A stretch of DNA of 64,000 nt from Geodermatophilus bullaregiensis (GCF_016907675.1 NZ_JAFBCJ010000001.1:248001-312000), one strand, 5' to 3'; counted from the stretch's first letter, positions 7,744 to 16,731 are shown. Numbers and translations are program-made. Notes: a model not told the origin generated them from the sequence alone.

Positions 7744-8547
7744 ATGACAGGTGTGCACCAGGCCGACGGCCCCCGCCGCACCACCGGAGGGCTCCTCGTG
7801 GTGGGCGCCCTGGCGTTCGCCGGGGCGGCGACGGCGCTGTCGTCGACGTTCGACTGGCCCGACGTCCTGCGGGAGCCGGCCGGCGTGGTGCTGCCGGCCT
7901 TCGTCGCGGGCGGCCCGAGCCTGGTGTGGACCTGGTTCGCCACCGCCTGGACGTACGCGGTCCTGCTCGTCCCGATCCTGCTGCTCCCCGCGGCCCTCGG
8001 ACGGCGCAGCGACCCGGTGCTGCGGGTGGCCACCCACGTCGGCGCCGTCTCGGTGCTGCTCTCGCTGATCGGGTTCCTCCGCTGGGTGTTCGTCGTCCCG
8101 CCACTGGCCGACTCCTACGTCGCCGGCGACGCCACCACCCGGGCCGCGGTGGAGGCGGCCTGGACCGCGCAGCACCAGTTCGGCGGCGCACTGCTCGGTG
8201 AGCACCTGGGCCAGCTGCTCGCCGTCGCCTGGTCCGTCGCGGTCAGCGTGACCATCCTGCGCAGCCGGGTGCTGCCCCGCTGGCTCGGGGCCGCCGGGCT
8301 CGTCGCGAGCGCGCTGTACCTGACCAACCAGGGCGACGTCCTCGCCACCGCCGTCCCCGGCCTCCCGGTGTGGGACCTGGGCGGCCTCCTCGGCAGCAGC
8401 GCGTGGGGACTGTGGGTCGCCGCCCTGGGCGTGCTGATCCTGCTGCGGCCGACCGGCGCCGACCGCACCACTCGCGGAGGCGGCGTGGACACCGACTCCA
8501 TCGCCCCGTCCCCCCGTCTGCCGGCCGGTGCCGGCGTCAGGAGCTGA
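7744..8547 (+). CDS. DUF4386-type membrane protein
   Basis: 267-residue integral membrane protein with about six hydrophobic segments. The pattern (GGLLVVGALAFAG at the N terminus, a central GGALLGEHLGQLLAVAWSV helix and the RVLPRWLG loop before the fifth helix) resembles DUF4386 proteins, which often follow TetR regulators. GGGAG is 7 bases upstream of ATG 7744. First gene of an operon running to 12410. Molecular role unknown; it could sense or move a small hydrophobic compound, but this is a guess. Confidence 0.8.
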   Translation: MTGVHQADGPRRTTGGLLVVGALAFAGAATALSSTFDWPDVLREPAGVVLPAFVAGGPSLVWTWFATAWTYAVLLVPILLLPAALGRRSDPVLRVATHVGAVSVLLSLIGFLRWVFVVPPLADSYVAGDATTRAAVEAAWTAQHQFGGALLGEHLGQLLAVAWSVAVSVTILRSRVLPRWLGAAGLVASALYLTNQGDVLATAVPGLPVWDLGGLLGSSAWGLWVAALGVLILLRPTGADRTTRGGGVDTDSIAPSPRLPAGAGVRS

Positions 8548-8552
8548 CCACG

Positions 8553-9149
8553 ATGACCGCACCAGCGACCCCCCGGCCGCCCTTCCTGCGTGCCTGGCTG
8601 ACCTGGACGGCCGGGTCCCTGGCCTTCCCGCTGGCCGGCCTGGCCGGCACCGCCGTCGTCGGCCGCGTCGACTCACCCGTGGCCGCCCTGGTCGGCGGCG
8701 CCGTCGCCGGCCTCGGCATCGGCCTGGGACAGACGCTGGCCGGCCGGGGACGACTCGACGTCCGCCGGTGGGTGCCGGCCACCGGCATCGGGATGGGACT
8801 GGGTCTCCTCCTCGGCGCGGTCGTGGTGGGCTACCGGACCTCCCTGCCCGACCTGGCCCTCATGGGCGCGCTCACCGGCCTCGTCCTCGGGCCCGCGCAG
8901 GCCCTGGCCCTGCCCCGCGGCACGCGGCTGCGCTGGCTGTGGGCCGCTGCGGTGCCGGCGCTGTGGGCGCTGGGCTGGACCACGACCACCCTGGGTGGGA
9001 TCGCCGTCGACGAGCAGTTCACCGTCTTCGGCGCCTACGGGGCGATCACCTTCTCCGCGCTGTCCGGACTGCTCCTGCTGCACCTCCTGCCCGGACGCCG
9101 CCCGGCCGGCCCCCCGCCGGCGCCGACACCGGTCGTGGCACGGGCATGA
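8553..9149 (+). CDS. Small polytopic membrane protein, unknown
   Basis: 198 residues with five or six predicted membrane helices and several Gly-rich helices (for example GGAVAGLGIGLGQTLAG near residue 50 and GALTGLVLGPAQALALP near 105). A comparable GxxxGxxQ pattern in both halves suggests an internal repeat. It follows the DUF4386 gene by five bases, with AGGAG nine bases before ATG 8553, and overlaps the next gene by four bases. I do not recognise a named family. Confidence 0.75.
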   Translation: MTAPATPRPPFLRAWLTWTAGSLAFPLAGLAGTAVVGRVDSPVAALVGGAVAGLGIGLGQTLAGRGRLDVRRWVPATGIGMGLGLLLGAVVVGYRTSLPDLALMGALTGLVLGPAQALALPRGTRLRWLWAAAVPALWALGWTTTTLGGIAVDEQFTVFGAYGAITFSALSGLLLLHLLPGRRPAGPPPAPTPVVARA

Positions 9150-10090
9150 GCACCACTCCGCGGCACGTCGTCTTCGGTACCGGCGCCGTCGGCCTGGCCG
9201 TCCTCGACGCGCTGCGCCGCCGCGGCGAGACCGCCCGGCTGGTCAACCGCTCCGGCTCCGCCCGCGTCCCCGACGACGTCGAGGTCGTCGCCGGGGACGC
9301 CCGGGACCCGGCCTTCACCACCGAGGTCGCCCGCGGCGCCGCGGTCGTCTACCAGGCCCTCAACCCGCCCTACGCCGAGTGGACCGCACAGTTCCCGCTG
9401 CTGCAGGCCGGGGTGCTGGCCGCCGCCGAGGCCACCGGGGCCCGGCTGGTCAGCACGGAGAATGTCTACCCGTACGGCCGCCCGGCCGGACGGGTGCTCA
9501 CCGAGGACCTGCCCGACGGCGCGCACACCCGGAAGGGACGGCTGCGCGCCCGGATGGCCCGTGAGCTGCTCGCCGCCCACGACGCCGGCCGGGTCGAGGT
9601 CGCCATCGGCCGCGCGTCGGACTACTTCGGCCCCCGCGGCGGCGCCCAGTCCAACCTGGGCGACCGCGTCTTCCCCGCGGCTCTGGCCGGCAGGACCGCG
9701 ACCGTGCTCGGCGACCCCGACCAGCCGCACACCTACACCTACGTCCCCGACATCGGCGAGGGTCTCGTCGTCCTGGGCGAGCACCCCGACGCGCCGGGAC
9801 GGGTGTGGCACCTGCCCAACGACCCCGACACCCGCACCACCCGGCAGCTGGTCGACGTCGTCTACCGGCAGGCCGGCCGGCCCCGCGGCAGGCTCCGCCG
9901 CCTGCCGCCGGTGCTGCTGCGTGCCCTCGGCCTCGTCAACCCCACGATGCGCGAGCTCGTGGAGATGCAGTACCAGTTCGCCGAACCGTTCGTCGTCGAC
10001 AGCAGCACGACCACCGGCAAGCTCGGCGTCACGGCGACGCCGGTCGAGCAGGCCCTCACCGACACGCTGCAGGAGTACCGCGATGGCTGA
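9146..10090 (+). CDS. NAD(P)-dependent epimerase/dehydratase-like protein (atypical SDR)
   Basis: 314 residues with a Rossmann N terminus. The nucleotide loop reads GTGAVG (about residues 11-16) instead of the usual GxxGxxG with Gly at the end. The usual YxxxK is replaced by a NVYPYG segment (about residue 108), so this belongs with the atypical extended SDRs that may bind NADP without classic dehydrogenase chemistry. The C-terminal part (TYTYVPDIGEGLVVLGEHP) resembles the substrate-binding half of epimerases. ATG 9146 overlaps the previous stop (ATGA). Confidence 0.82.
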   Translation: MSTTPRHVVFGTGAVGLAVLDALRRRGETARLVNRSGSARVPDDVEVVAGDARDPAFTTEVARGAAVVYQALNPPYAEWTAQFPLLQAGVLAAAEATGARLVSTENVYPYGRPAGRVLTEDLPDGAHTRKGRLRARMARELLAAHDAGRVEVAIGRASDYFGPRGGAQSNLGDRVFPAALAGRTATVLGDPDQPHTYTYVPDIGEGLVVLGEHPDAPGRVWHLPNDPDTRTTRQLVDVVYRQAGRPRGRLRRLPPVLLRALGLVNPTMRELVEMQYQFAEPFVVDSSTTTGKLGVTATPVEQALTDTLQEYRDG

Positions 10091-10541
10091 CACCGACGTC
10101 GTCTGGCCGGTGGGCACCACCGACCAGGACCCGGACCTCGCCGACCGCCCGCTCGCCTTCGACCCGACGGGGTTCCTGGTCGCCGTCCTCCCCGGCACGG
10201 TCGAGGCCGAGGAGGCCGCGGCAGCGCTGCGCGCCGCCGGGTTCGCCGACCGGCAGCTGCGGATCTTCACCGGCGAGCAGATCCTCGCCGACCACGCCCG
10301 CTACGTCGCCCGGATGAGTCGGACCCGCCGCGTGGCCGCGGCGGTCACCGACGACCAGGAGACCCTCGAGCTCTACCACGGACACGCCAGGGACGGGCGC
10401 TCCGCCCTCTGGGTGCACACCGCCGACGACGACGTCGCGAAGCGCGCCATCCGCGCACTCGCGGACTCCCCCGCGCTGCACATCCGGCACTACGGGCACC
10501 GCCGGCAGAGCGACTTCTGCGTCCAGCGGCCCACCTCCTGA
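10083..10541 (+). CDS. Orphan soluble protein, 152 residues
   Basis: Starts eight bases inside the end of the epimerase-like gene, so it is translated by coupling. No signal peptide or membrane segment. Two stretches with similar beta-alpha-beta pattern (FLVAVLPGTVEAEEAAAALR around residue 35 and SALWVHTADDDVAKRAIRAL around 105) suggest a ferredoxin-like or ACT-like fold. There are no obvious catalytic motifs and only one cysteine, near the C terminus. I do not recognise the family; the codon usage and operon position support a real gene. Confidence 0.75.
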   Translation: MADTDVVWPVGTTDQDPDLADRPLAFDPTGFLVAVLPGTVEAEEAAAALRAAGFADRQLRIFTGEQILADHARYVARMSRTRRVAAAVTDDQETLELYHGHARDGRSALWVHTADDDVAKRAIRALADSPALHIRHYGHRRQSDFCVQRPTS

Positions 10542-10635
10542 CCACCTCGGTCAACGACGAGAGAAGGTCCTGGTGGCCACCACCCACTTCCACGCGCTCC
10601 GAGGCCCGCCCGGTGGAGCCGGAGGCTCGACGACC

Positions 10636-11652
10636 ATGACCGCGGTCGTGCAGGACCGCTACGGCCCGGCACCCGAGGGCCTCCTCCGGATCGGCCGGAT
10701 CGCGGTGCCTCCCATCGGCGACGCCGAGGTGCTCGTCCGGGTGCACGCGGCCAGCGTCGACCGGGGCACCTGGCACGTCATGGCCGGCCTGCCCTACCCC
10801 GTCCGGCTCGCCGGCTTCGGCCTCCGCAGGCCGAAGTACCTCAACCCCGGCCGGAGCCTCGCCGGAACCGTCGAGGCCGTCGGCCCCGGCGTGACCGGCT
10901 TCGCGCCGGGTGACCAGGTCTACGGCACGTGCAACGGCTCGTTCGCCGAGTACGTGACCGTCGCAGTCGACCGACTGGCCGCGAAGCCGGCCAACCTGAC
11001 CCACGAGCAGGCGGCCGCTGTCCCCATCTCCGGCGTCACCGCCCTGCAGGGCCTCCGTGACCGGGGCCGCGTCCGGACGGGGCAGAAGGTGCTGATCGTC
11101 GGCGCCTCCGGCGGCGTCGGCACGTTCGCCGTGCAGCTCGCCAAGGCGTTCGGCGCGGAGGTCACCGGTGTGTGCAGCACCAGCAAGGTGGACCTGGTCC
11201 GCTCGCTCGGCGCCGACCACGTCATCGACCACACGACCGGCGACGTCGCCGACGGTCAGCGCTTCGACGTCGTCCTCGACACCGGCGGTCATCGCTCCCT
11301 GAGACGGCTGCGCCGCACGCTCACCCGCCGGGGCACGCTGGTCATCGTCGGCTCGGAGACCGGTGGCCGCTGGCTCGGCGGGTTCGACCGGACCATCCGC
11401 GCCATGCTGCTGTCGCCGCTCGTCCGCCAGCGCCTGGCTCCGCTCGCCAGCTCGGAGAACGCCGCCGACCTGGTCGTCCTGACCGGGCTCGTCGAGTCCG
11501 GCCGGGTCACCCCGGTCATCGACCGGACCTATCCGCTCGAGGAAGCGACCGCCGCCATCCGCCACCTGCTGGACGGGAGGGCCCGAGGCAAGCTCGTCGT
11601 CTCCGTCTCCCCCGGCCGGACGCAGACACCAGCCACAGGGAGCACGCCATGA
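10636..11652 (+). CDS. Quinone-oxidoreductase-like MDR enzyme, zinc-free
   Basis: Medium-chain dehydrogenase/reductase of about 338 residues. The N-terminal GroES-like domain has GRSLAGTVEAVGPGVTGFAPGD (about residue 75) and the Rossmann domain has VGASGGVGTFAVQLAKA (about residue 155). The zinc-binding cysteines of alcohol dehydrogenases are absent, which places it with NADPH quinone oxidoreductases and enoyl reductases. ATG 10636 gives the usual family N terminus and has GGAGG upstream; a GTG at 10573 with AGAAGG upstream would add 21 residues. It overlaps the DUF4389 gene by four bases. Substrate unknown; a role in quinone or aldehyde reduction is an inference. Confidence 0.88.
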   Translation: MTAVVQDRYGPAPEGLLRIGRIAVPPIGDAEVLVRVHAASVDRGTWHVMAGLPYPVRLAGFGLRRPKYLNPGRSLAGTVEAVGPGVTGFAPGDQVYGTCNGSFAEYVTVAVDRLAAKPANLTHEQAAAVPISGVTALQGLRDRGRVRTGQKVLIVGASGGVGTFAVQLAKAFGAEVTGVCSTSKVDLVRSLGADHVIDHTTGDVADGQRFDVVLDTGGHRSLRRLRRTLTRRGTLVIVGSETGGRWLGGFDRTIRAMLLSPLVRQRLAPLASSENAADLVVLTGLVESGRVTPVIDRTYPLEEATAAIRHLLDGRARGKLVVSVSPGRTQTPATGSTP

Positions 11653-12410
11653 CCGATCCCCGCACCCCCTATCCCGTCCGCGTCGACGCCGCGCTCGACC
11701 CGTCGCTGTCCCGCTGGCTGTGGCTGGTCAAGTGGGTGCTGCTGATCCCGCACGTCGTCGTGCTGTTCTTCCTGTGGGTGGCGTTCCTCGCCGTCGGCTT
11801 CGTCGCGTTCTTCGCGATCCTGTTCACCGGGCGCTATCCACGGTCGCTGTTCGACTTCAACGTCGGCGTCCTGCGCTGGTCCTGGCGGGTGCACCACTAC
11901 GGCTACTGGGCCCTGGGCACCGACCGCTACCCGCCCTTCACCCTCGCCGAGGTCCCCGACCACCCGGCGCACCTGGACGTCACCTATCCCGAACGGCTGT
12001 CGCGGGGACTCGTCCTCGTCAAGTGGCTGCTGGCCGTCCCGCACTACCTCGTGGTGGCCCTGTTCGTCGGCGGCGGGCTGTGGCTGGGCACCCGAGGCGG
12101 CGACACGGACGACGCCTGGGACGACGCCGCGAACGCCGGCGTCTCCCTGGTCGGCCTGCTCGTGCTCATCGCCGCGCTCGTGCTGCTGTTCACCGGCCGC
12201 TACCCGAAGCCGCTCTACGACTTCGTCATGGGCATGGACCGGTGGGCGCTGCGCGTGGCGGCCTACACCGCGCTCATGACCGACCGCTACCCGCCCTTCC
12301 GGCTCGACCTGGGTGGCACCGATCCCGGCTCGGTGCCCGCCGGCCCGGTCCCGCCGTCGCCCTCCGGGGTGCCGACCCCGCCCCCGCCGACCCCGGCTGC
12401 CGCCCGGTGA
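11649..12410 (+). CDS. DUF4389 membrane protein with internal duplication
   Basis: 253 residues and four membrane helices built from two homologous halves. Both halves repeat the same landmarks: WLVKWxLxxPH, then FTGRYPxxLxDF, then RW..RV..Y, then TDRYPPF (about residues 22-95 and 115-222). The C-terminal tail of about 30 residues is Pro-rich and probably disordered. This is the known architecture of DUF4389. It is the last gene of the operon, overlaps the MDR gene by four bases, and is followed by a 12-bp perfect hairpin. Function unknown. Confidence 0.85.
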   Translation: MTDPRTPYPVRVDAALDPSLSRWLWLVKWVLLIPHVVVLFFLWVAFLAVGFVAFFAILFTGRYPRSLFDFNVGVLRWSWRVHHYGYWALGTDRYPPFTLAEVPDHPAHLDVTYPERLSRGLVLVKWLLAVPHYLVVALFVGGGLWLGTRGGDTDDAWDDAANAGVSLVGLLVLIAALVLLFTGRYPKPLYDFVMGMDRWALRVAAYTALMTDRYPPFRLDLGGTDPGSVPAGPVPPSPSGVPTPPPPTPAAAR

Positions 12411-12416
12411 CCCCTC

Positions 12417-12450
12417 GCCGCCCCGGGGACGACGCAGGCCCCGGGGCGGC
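12417..12450. terminator. Bidirectional terminator hairpin
   Basis: gccgccccgggg (12417-12428) and ccccggggcggc (12439-12450) form a perfect 12-bp stem with a 10-base loop between two convergent genes, ending the DUF4386-DUF4389 operon on one side and the aldehyde dehydrogenase relic on the other. Confidence 0.8.
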
Positions 12451-12482
12451 CAGGAGGACCGACGCGGTGGATAGGAGCCCGG

Positions 12483-13951
12483 TCAGGTCCCGGTCGTGGC
12501 GGGGGTCGCCTCGTGGCCGAGGCGCACGTTGACCTGCTTGGTCTGGGTGGAGCCGGCGATCATCCCCTCCAGGGACACCTCCCGGCCCAGTCCGCTCTGC
12601 TTGTAGCCGCCGTAGGACTGACCGACGACCTGCCCACCGCCCTGGTTGACCTGCACCCAGCCGGCCTCCAGGCGGTGCGCGGTGGTGATCGCCTGGTCGA
12701 TGTCGGAGCTCCAGACGTAGGCCGCCAGTCCGTAGGCGGAGTCGTTGGCCGTGCGGACGACGTCGTCGACGTCGGTCCACGGGATGGCGACGACGACGGG
12801 GCCGAAGATCTCCTCCCGGGCGAGCCGGAAGCCGTTGTCGCCGCCGGAGAACAGCGTCGGCACGTGGAAGAAGCCCTCCGCGAGCGGCCCGGTGGTCGGT
12901 GGCAGCCCGCCCAGCTCGACCTGCATCGCCGGGTTGGCCAGCCCGTCCTCCAGGTAGTCGGTGATGGAGTCGAACTGGGTCTGGTTGATGACCGCGCCGA
13001 TGTCGCTGGCCTCGTCCAGCGGATCACCGACCCGGAGCGCTCCCAGCCGTTCCGTCAGCCGGGCGAGCACCTCGTCGTGCACGTCGCGGTGCAGGTACAG
13101 CCGCGAGTCGGGCGGTGCGGCTCTGGCCCTGCCGGTGGACCCGGGAGGACAGGACCAGGCCGTCGATCAGCTCGTCGGTCACCGCACCGGGGAACACGAT
13201 CGAGGGGTTCTTGCCGCCCAGCTCCAGGGAGACGTGGGCCAGCCGCTCCCCGGCCCGGCCGGCGATGCCGCGGCCGACCTCGGTGGAGCCGGTGAAGGAG
13301 ACCTTGTCCACGCCGGGGTGGTCGACGAGCGCCGCTCCCGCCTCACGGCCGGTGCCGGTCACCACGTTCAGGACACCGGGCGGCAGCACGTCCTGGCAGA
13401 TCTCGGCCAGCAGGAGGATGGACAGCGGGGCGTCCTCCGCGGCCTTGAGCACCAGGGTGTTGCCCGCGGCCAGGGCGGCCGGGACCTTGAAGCCGGCGAT
13501 CATCAGCGGCGAGTTCCACGGCAGGATCGCGCCGACCACACCCAGCGGCTCCTGGCGGGTGTACTGCAGTTGCGATGCCCCGGCCGGCAGCGTCGTCCCC
13601 TTGACCTCCCCGGCGACACCACCGAAGTAGCGGAACAGGTCCACCAGCAGCGCCGCCTCCGGCCGCGCCTGGGTGCCCAGCGCGTTGCCGGTGTCGGCGG
13701 CGGTGACCCGGGCCAGCTCCTCGGCACGGCCCTCGAGCGCGTCGGCGATCCGCAGCAGCAGCCGCTGGCGGGCGGTGCAGTGCTGGTCGCGCCAGGCCGG
13801 GAACGCCGCGCGTGCGGCGGCGACCGCGCGGGCGACGTCCGCGGCGTCGCCCCGGGGGGACGCGGGCGAGGACCTGACCCCGACGGGCCGGGCTGGTGAT
13901 CTCCCGCCACCCGCCGTCGGCGGCCTCGACCCGGTTCCCGCCGATCAGCAT
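12483..13951 (-). pseudogene. Aldehyde dehydrogenase, frameshifted twice and lacking catalytic Cys
   Basis: Homology to the aldehyde dehydrogenase family runs over the whole length but in three frames. Frame 1 (from ATG 13951) carries MLIGGNRVEAADGGWREI and is lost in a C6 run at about 13850-13859. Frame 2 resumes with GDAADVARAVAAARAAF and carries the NAD-binding GAILPWNSPL and FTGSTEVG motifs and the catalytic LELGGKNP segment. It breaks at about 13104-13110. Frame 3 carries the C-terminal EEIFGPVV and GYKQSGLGRE motifs to the stop at 12483. Each break is a one-base excess. In the active-site motif GQSCTAG the Cys codon is CGC (Arg, 13117-13119). Either this gene is decaying or the assembly has clustered errors. 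It lies 38 bases after alanine dehydrogenase and probably oxidised the semialdehyde made by the transaminase. Confidence 0.85.
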
Positions 13952-13989
13952 CAGCCGGGTGGGAGGGGGGCGGCCGACCGGGAGCGACC

Positions 13990-15120
13990 TCAGCGCGCCG
14001 CGAGTAGTTCCGCGGGGTCGGTGGAGGGCAGCTCGTGCGCCTCGGCGACCGGCTGGTTGACCAGGTGCCCGTCGAGCGTGCTCAGGCCGAGACGCAGGGC
14101 GGGATCGGTCCGGGCCGCCCCGGTCACGCCGTGCCGCGCGACCCGGACGAGGTAGGGCAGCGTGGCCGAGGTCAGGGCCAGGGTCGAGGTGCGGGCCACC
14201 GCTCCGGGGATGTTGGCCACGCAGTAGTGGATGACGCCCTCCTCGACGTAGGTGGGCTCCGAGTGGGTGGTCGGCCGGCTCGTCTCGAAGCAGCCGCCCT
14301 GGTCGATGGCGATGTCGACGACCACGCTGCCCGGGCGCATCGCGGCGATCATGTCCCGGCTGACCAGCGTGGGCGCCTTGGCACCGGGCACGAGGACCGC
14401 GCCGATCACGACGTCGGCCTCCGCGACGTAGTCCGCCGTTCGGGCGCGGTTGGGCGTCACCAGGTCCAGCCGCCCGCCGAAGATGTCGGACAGGTAGGCC
14501 AGCCGGCTCGGGTTGGTGTCGAGGACCCGGACGATGGCCCGCATCCCCAGCGCGATCTTGGCCGCCTCGGTGCCGGACACCCCGCCGCCGATGATGAGGA
14601 CCTTCGCCGCGGGGGTGCCGGGGACGCCGCCGAGCAGGATCCCCGCTCCCCCGGCCGGGCTCTCCAGGTGGTGCGCGGCGGCCTGCACGGCCATCCGGCC
14701 GGCGACCTCGCTCATCGGCGTCAGCAGCGGGAGCCTGCGGTCGGCGGTCTGCACGGTCTCGTAGGCGATGGAGTCGATCCGCCGCTCGAGCAGGAACTCC
14801 GTCAGGCCCCGGTCGGCGGCGAGGTGCAGGTAGGTGAACAGCTGCTGTCCGGGGCGGAACCGGTGGTACTCCGCGGGCACCGGCTCCTTGACCTTGACGA
14901 TCAGATCGGCGGCGGCGAACACCTCGTCGGCGGTCGGCACGACCTCGGCGCCGACGGCGGCGTACTCGTCGTCGGCGAACCGGGACCCGGCACCGGCGCC
15001 GGACTGCACGACGACGCGGTGGCCGTCGTGCACCAGCTCCACGACGCCGTCGGGGGTGAGGGCCACCCGCTTCTCGTTGTCCTTGATCTCGCTCGGTACT
15101 CCGACGACGAGCGTGCTCAC
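13990..15120 (-). CDS. ald: Alanine dehydrogenase
   Basis: NAD-dependent interconversion of L-alanine with pyruvate and ammonia, 376 residues, close to the usual 371. The N terminus VGVPSEIKDNEKRVALTP is diagnostic. The substrate lysine is at about 76 (in KVKEP), the histidine at about 99 (YLHLA), and the Rossmann motif GGGVSGTEAAKIALGM starts near residue 177. GTG 15120 has GGAGGGAG upstream. It lies directly downstream of an omega-transaminase that uses pyruvate as amino acceptor, so its likely job here is to recycle the alanine produced and release ammonia. Confidence 0.96.
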   Translation of the reverse strand: MSTLVVGVPSEIKDNEKRVALTPDGVVELVHDGHRVVVQSGAGAGSRFADDEYAAVGAEVVPTADEVFAAADLIVKVKEPVPAEYHRFRPGQQLFTYLHLAADRGLTEFLLERRIDSIAYETVQTADRRLPLLTPMSEVAGRMAVQAAAHHLESPAGGAGILLGGVPGTPAAKVLIIGGGVSGTEAAKIALGMRAIVRVLDTNPSRLAYLSDIFGGRLDLVTPNRARTADYVAEADVVIGAVLVPGAKAPTLVSRDMIAAMRPGSVVVDIAIDQGGCFETSRPTTHSEPTYVEEGVIHYCVANIPGAVARTSTLALTSATLPYLVRVARHGVTGAARTDPALRLGLSTLDGHLVNQPVAEAHELPSTDPAELLAAR

Positions 15121-15190
15121 GGCGTGCTCCCTCCGGTCGGTGCCCGGTGCGGTCGCACCGGAGCGGGTGTCGGGGGCCACGGCGGTCGCG

Positions 15191-15221
15191 GCCCGGTGGG
15201 GCCCTGCAGGGAGGTCCTTCT
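15191..15221 (-). repeat. GC-rich 3'-end repeat element, copy E (partial)
   Basis: Immediately after the aminotransferase stop, read on the minus strand, comes AGAAGGACCTCCCTGCAGGG followed by CCCCACC. This matches the head of the repeat family found after other stop codons in the window (GAAGG-R-CCYTCCTGC...CCCCACC) but lacks the CTCGCG core. Confidence 0.5.
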
Positions 15222-16616
15222 TCAGACGAGGGTCTGGGCCTCGGTCAGCACGTGCCGCAGGACCTGCTCGATCTGGTCGAACTCCGGCTGGCCGCAGATC
15301 AGCGGCGGGGCGACCTGGACGACGACGTCGCCGCGGTCGTCGGGGCGGCAGTACAGGCCGTTGTCGAACAGCGCGCCGGGCAGGAACCCGCGGACGAGCC
15401 GGTCCCGCTCGGCGGCGTCGAAGGTCTGCCGGGTGGCCTTGTCCTTGACCAGCTCGACGGCCCAGAAGTAGCCGTCGCCGCGGACGTCGCCGACGATCGG
15501 CAGGTCCAGCAGCTTGCCGAGGGTGGCGCCCAGCGCCGCCTCGTTGTCCAGCACGCGCTGGTTGAGCCCCTCCCGCTCCATGAGGTCGAGGTTGGCCAGC
15601 GACACCGCCGCCGCGACCGGGTGGCCGCCGAACGTGTAGCCGTGCGGGAACGCCACGCCGGGGCGCAGGAAGGGCTCGACGACCTTCTCGGAGGCGATCA
15701 TCGCGCCGATCGGGCCGTAGCCGGAGCTCATCCCCTTGGCGCAGGTGATCAGGTCGGGGGTGTAACCGAACTTCTCGCAGGCGAACGTCGCGCCGTGCCG
15801 GCCGAACGCGCAGATGACCTCGTCGGACACCAGCAGCACGTCGTACTGGTCGCAGATCTCGCGGACCCGGTCGAAGTAGCCCGGCGGCGGCGTCAGGCAG
15901 CCGCCGGAGTTCTGCACCGGCTCGAGGAAGACGGCGGCAACGGTGTCGGCGCCCTCGAAGAGGATCGCCTCCTCGATCCGGTCGGCGGCCCAGCGGCCGA
16001 AGGCCTTCGGGTCCTCGGCGAACTCGGGGTGGCGGTAGAGGTTGGTGTTGGGCACCCGGAAGCCGCCGGGGGCCAGCGGCTCGAAGTCCTTCTTCATGGC
16101 CGGCAGGCCGGTGATGGCCAGCGCGCCGTGCGGCGTGCCGTGGTAGGCCACCGCGCGGCTGATCACCTTGTGCTTCTGCGGCTTGCCGATCAGCTTGAAG
16201 TACTGCTTGGCGGCCTTCCACGCCGACTCCACGGCCTCTCCGCCACCGGTGGTGAAGAAGACGCGGTTCAGGTCACCGGGCGCGAGGTCGGCGACCCGCT
16301 CGGCCAGCTCGGCCTGCACCGGGGTCGTGTAGCCCCACACCGGGAAGTACGCCAGCTCGGCGGCCTGCCTGGCGGCCGCCTCGGCCAGCTCGCGACGCCC
16401 GTGCCCGACCTGGACGACGAACAGCCCGGACAGCCCGTCGAGGATCCTGCGGCCCCGGTTGTCCCAGATGTAGGCGCCCTCCCCGCGGGTGACGACGGGG
16501 ACGGGCGTCTCGGGGTGGCGCCCCTGGCGGGCGAAGTGCATCCAGAGGTGGTCCGCGGCGCGGGCCGCCGTCGCGTCCGGCACGCCGGCCGGGGGCTGCT
16601 CGATCGAGGTGGTCAT
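15222..16616 (-). CDS. Class III aminotransferase (omega-amino acid:pyruvate type)
   Basis: PLP-dependent transaminase of 464 residues. The N-terminal LWMHFARQG and GRRILDGLSGLFVVQVGHGR segments, the TTGGGEAVESAWKAAKQY cofactor loop (about residue 115), the DEVICAFGR motif (about 255) and the PLP lysine in TCAKGMSSGYGPIGA (about residue 285) all fit the class III family that includes beta-alanine:pyruvate and putrescine:pyruvate transaminases. ATG 16616 has GAGGAG upstream. It precedes ald and the aldehyde dehydrogenase relic on the same strand, giving a transaminate, oxidise and recycle-alanine logic for an omega-amine or beta-amino acid. Exact substrate not determinable. Confidence 0.92.
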   Translation of the reverse strand: MTTSIEQPPAGVPDATAARAADHLWMHFARQGRHPETPVPVVTRGEGAYIWDNRGRRILDGLSGLFVVQVGHGRRELAEAAARQAAELAYFPVWGYTTPVQAELAERVADLAPGDLNRVFFTTGGGEAVESAWKAAKQYFKLIGKPQKHKVISRAVAYHGTPHGALAITGLPAMKKDFEPLAPGGFRVPNTNLYRHPEFAEDPKAFGRWAADRIEEAILFEGADTVAAVFLEPVQNSGGCLTPPPGYFDRVREICDQYDVLLVSDEVICAFGRHGATFACEKFGYTPDLITCAKGMSSGYGPIGAMIASEKVVEPFLRPGVAFPHGYTFGGHPVAAAVSLANLDLMEREGLNQRVLDNEAALGATLGKLLDLPIVGDVRGDGYFWAVELVKDKATRQTFDAAERDRLVRGFLPGALFDNGLYCRPDDRGDVVVQVAPPLICGQPEFDQIEQVLRHVLTEAQTLV

Positions 16617-16731
16617 GCGGGCTCCTCGTGGCTGTCGGTCCGGTGGTGCGGGGCGCGACCCCGAGGCTCCCACGGCGACGGCCGTCGGCGTGACCCGGAC
16701 GTGGAGGCGGGCCCCCTGCGTCGGCGACAGG

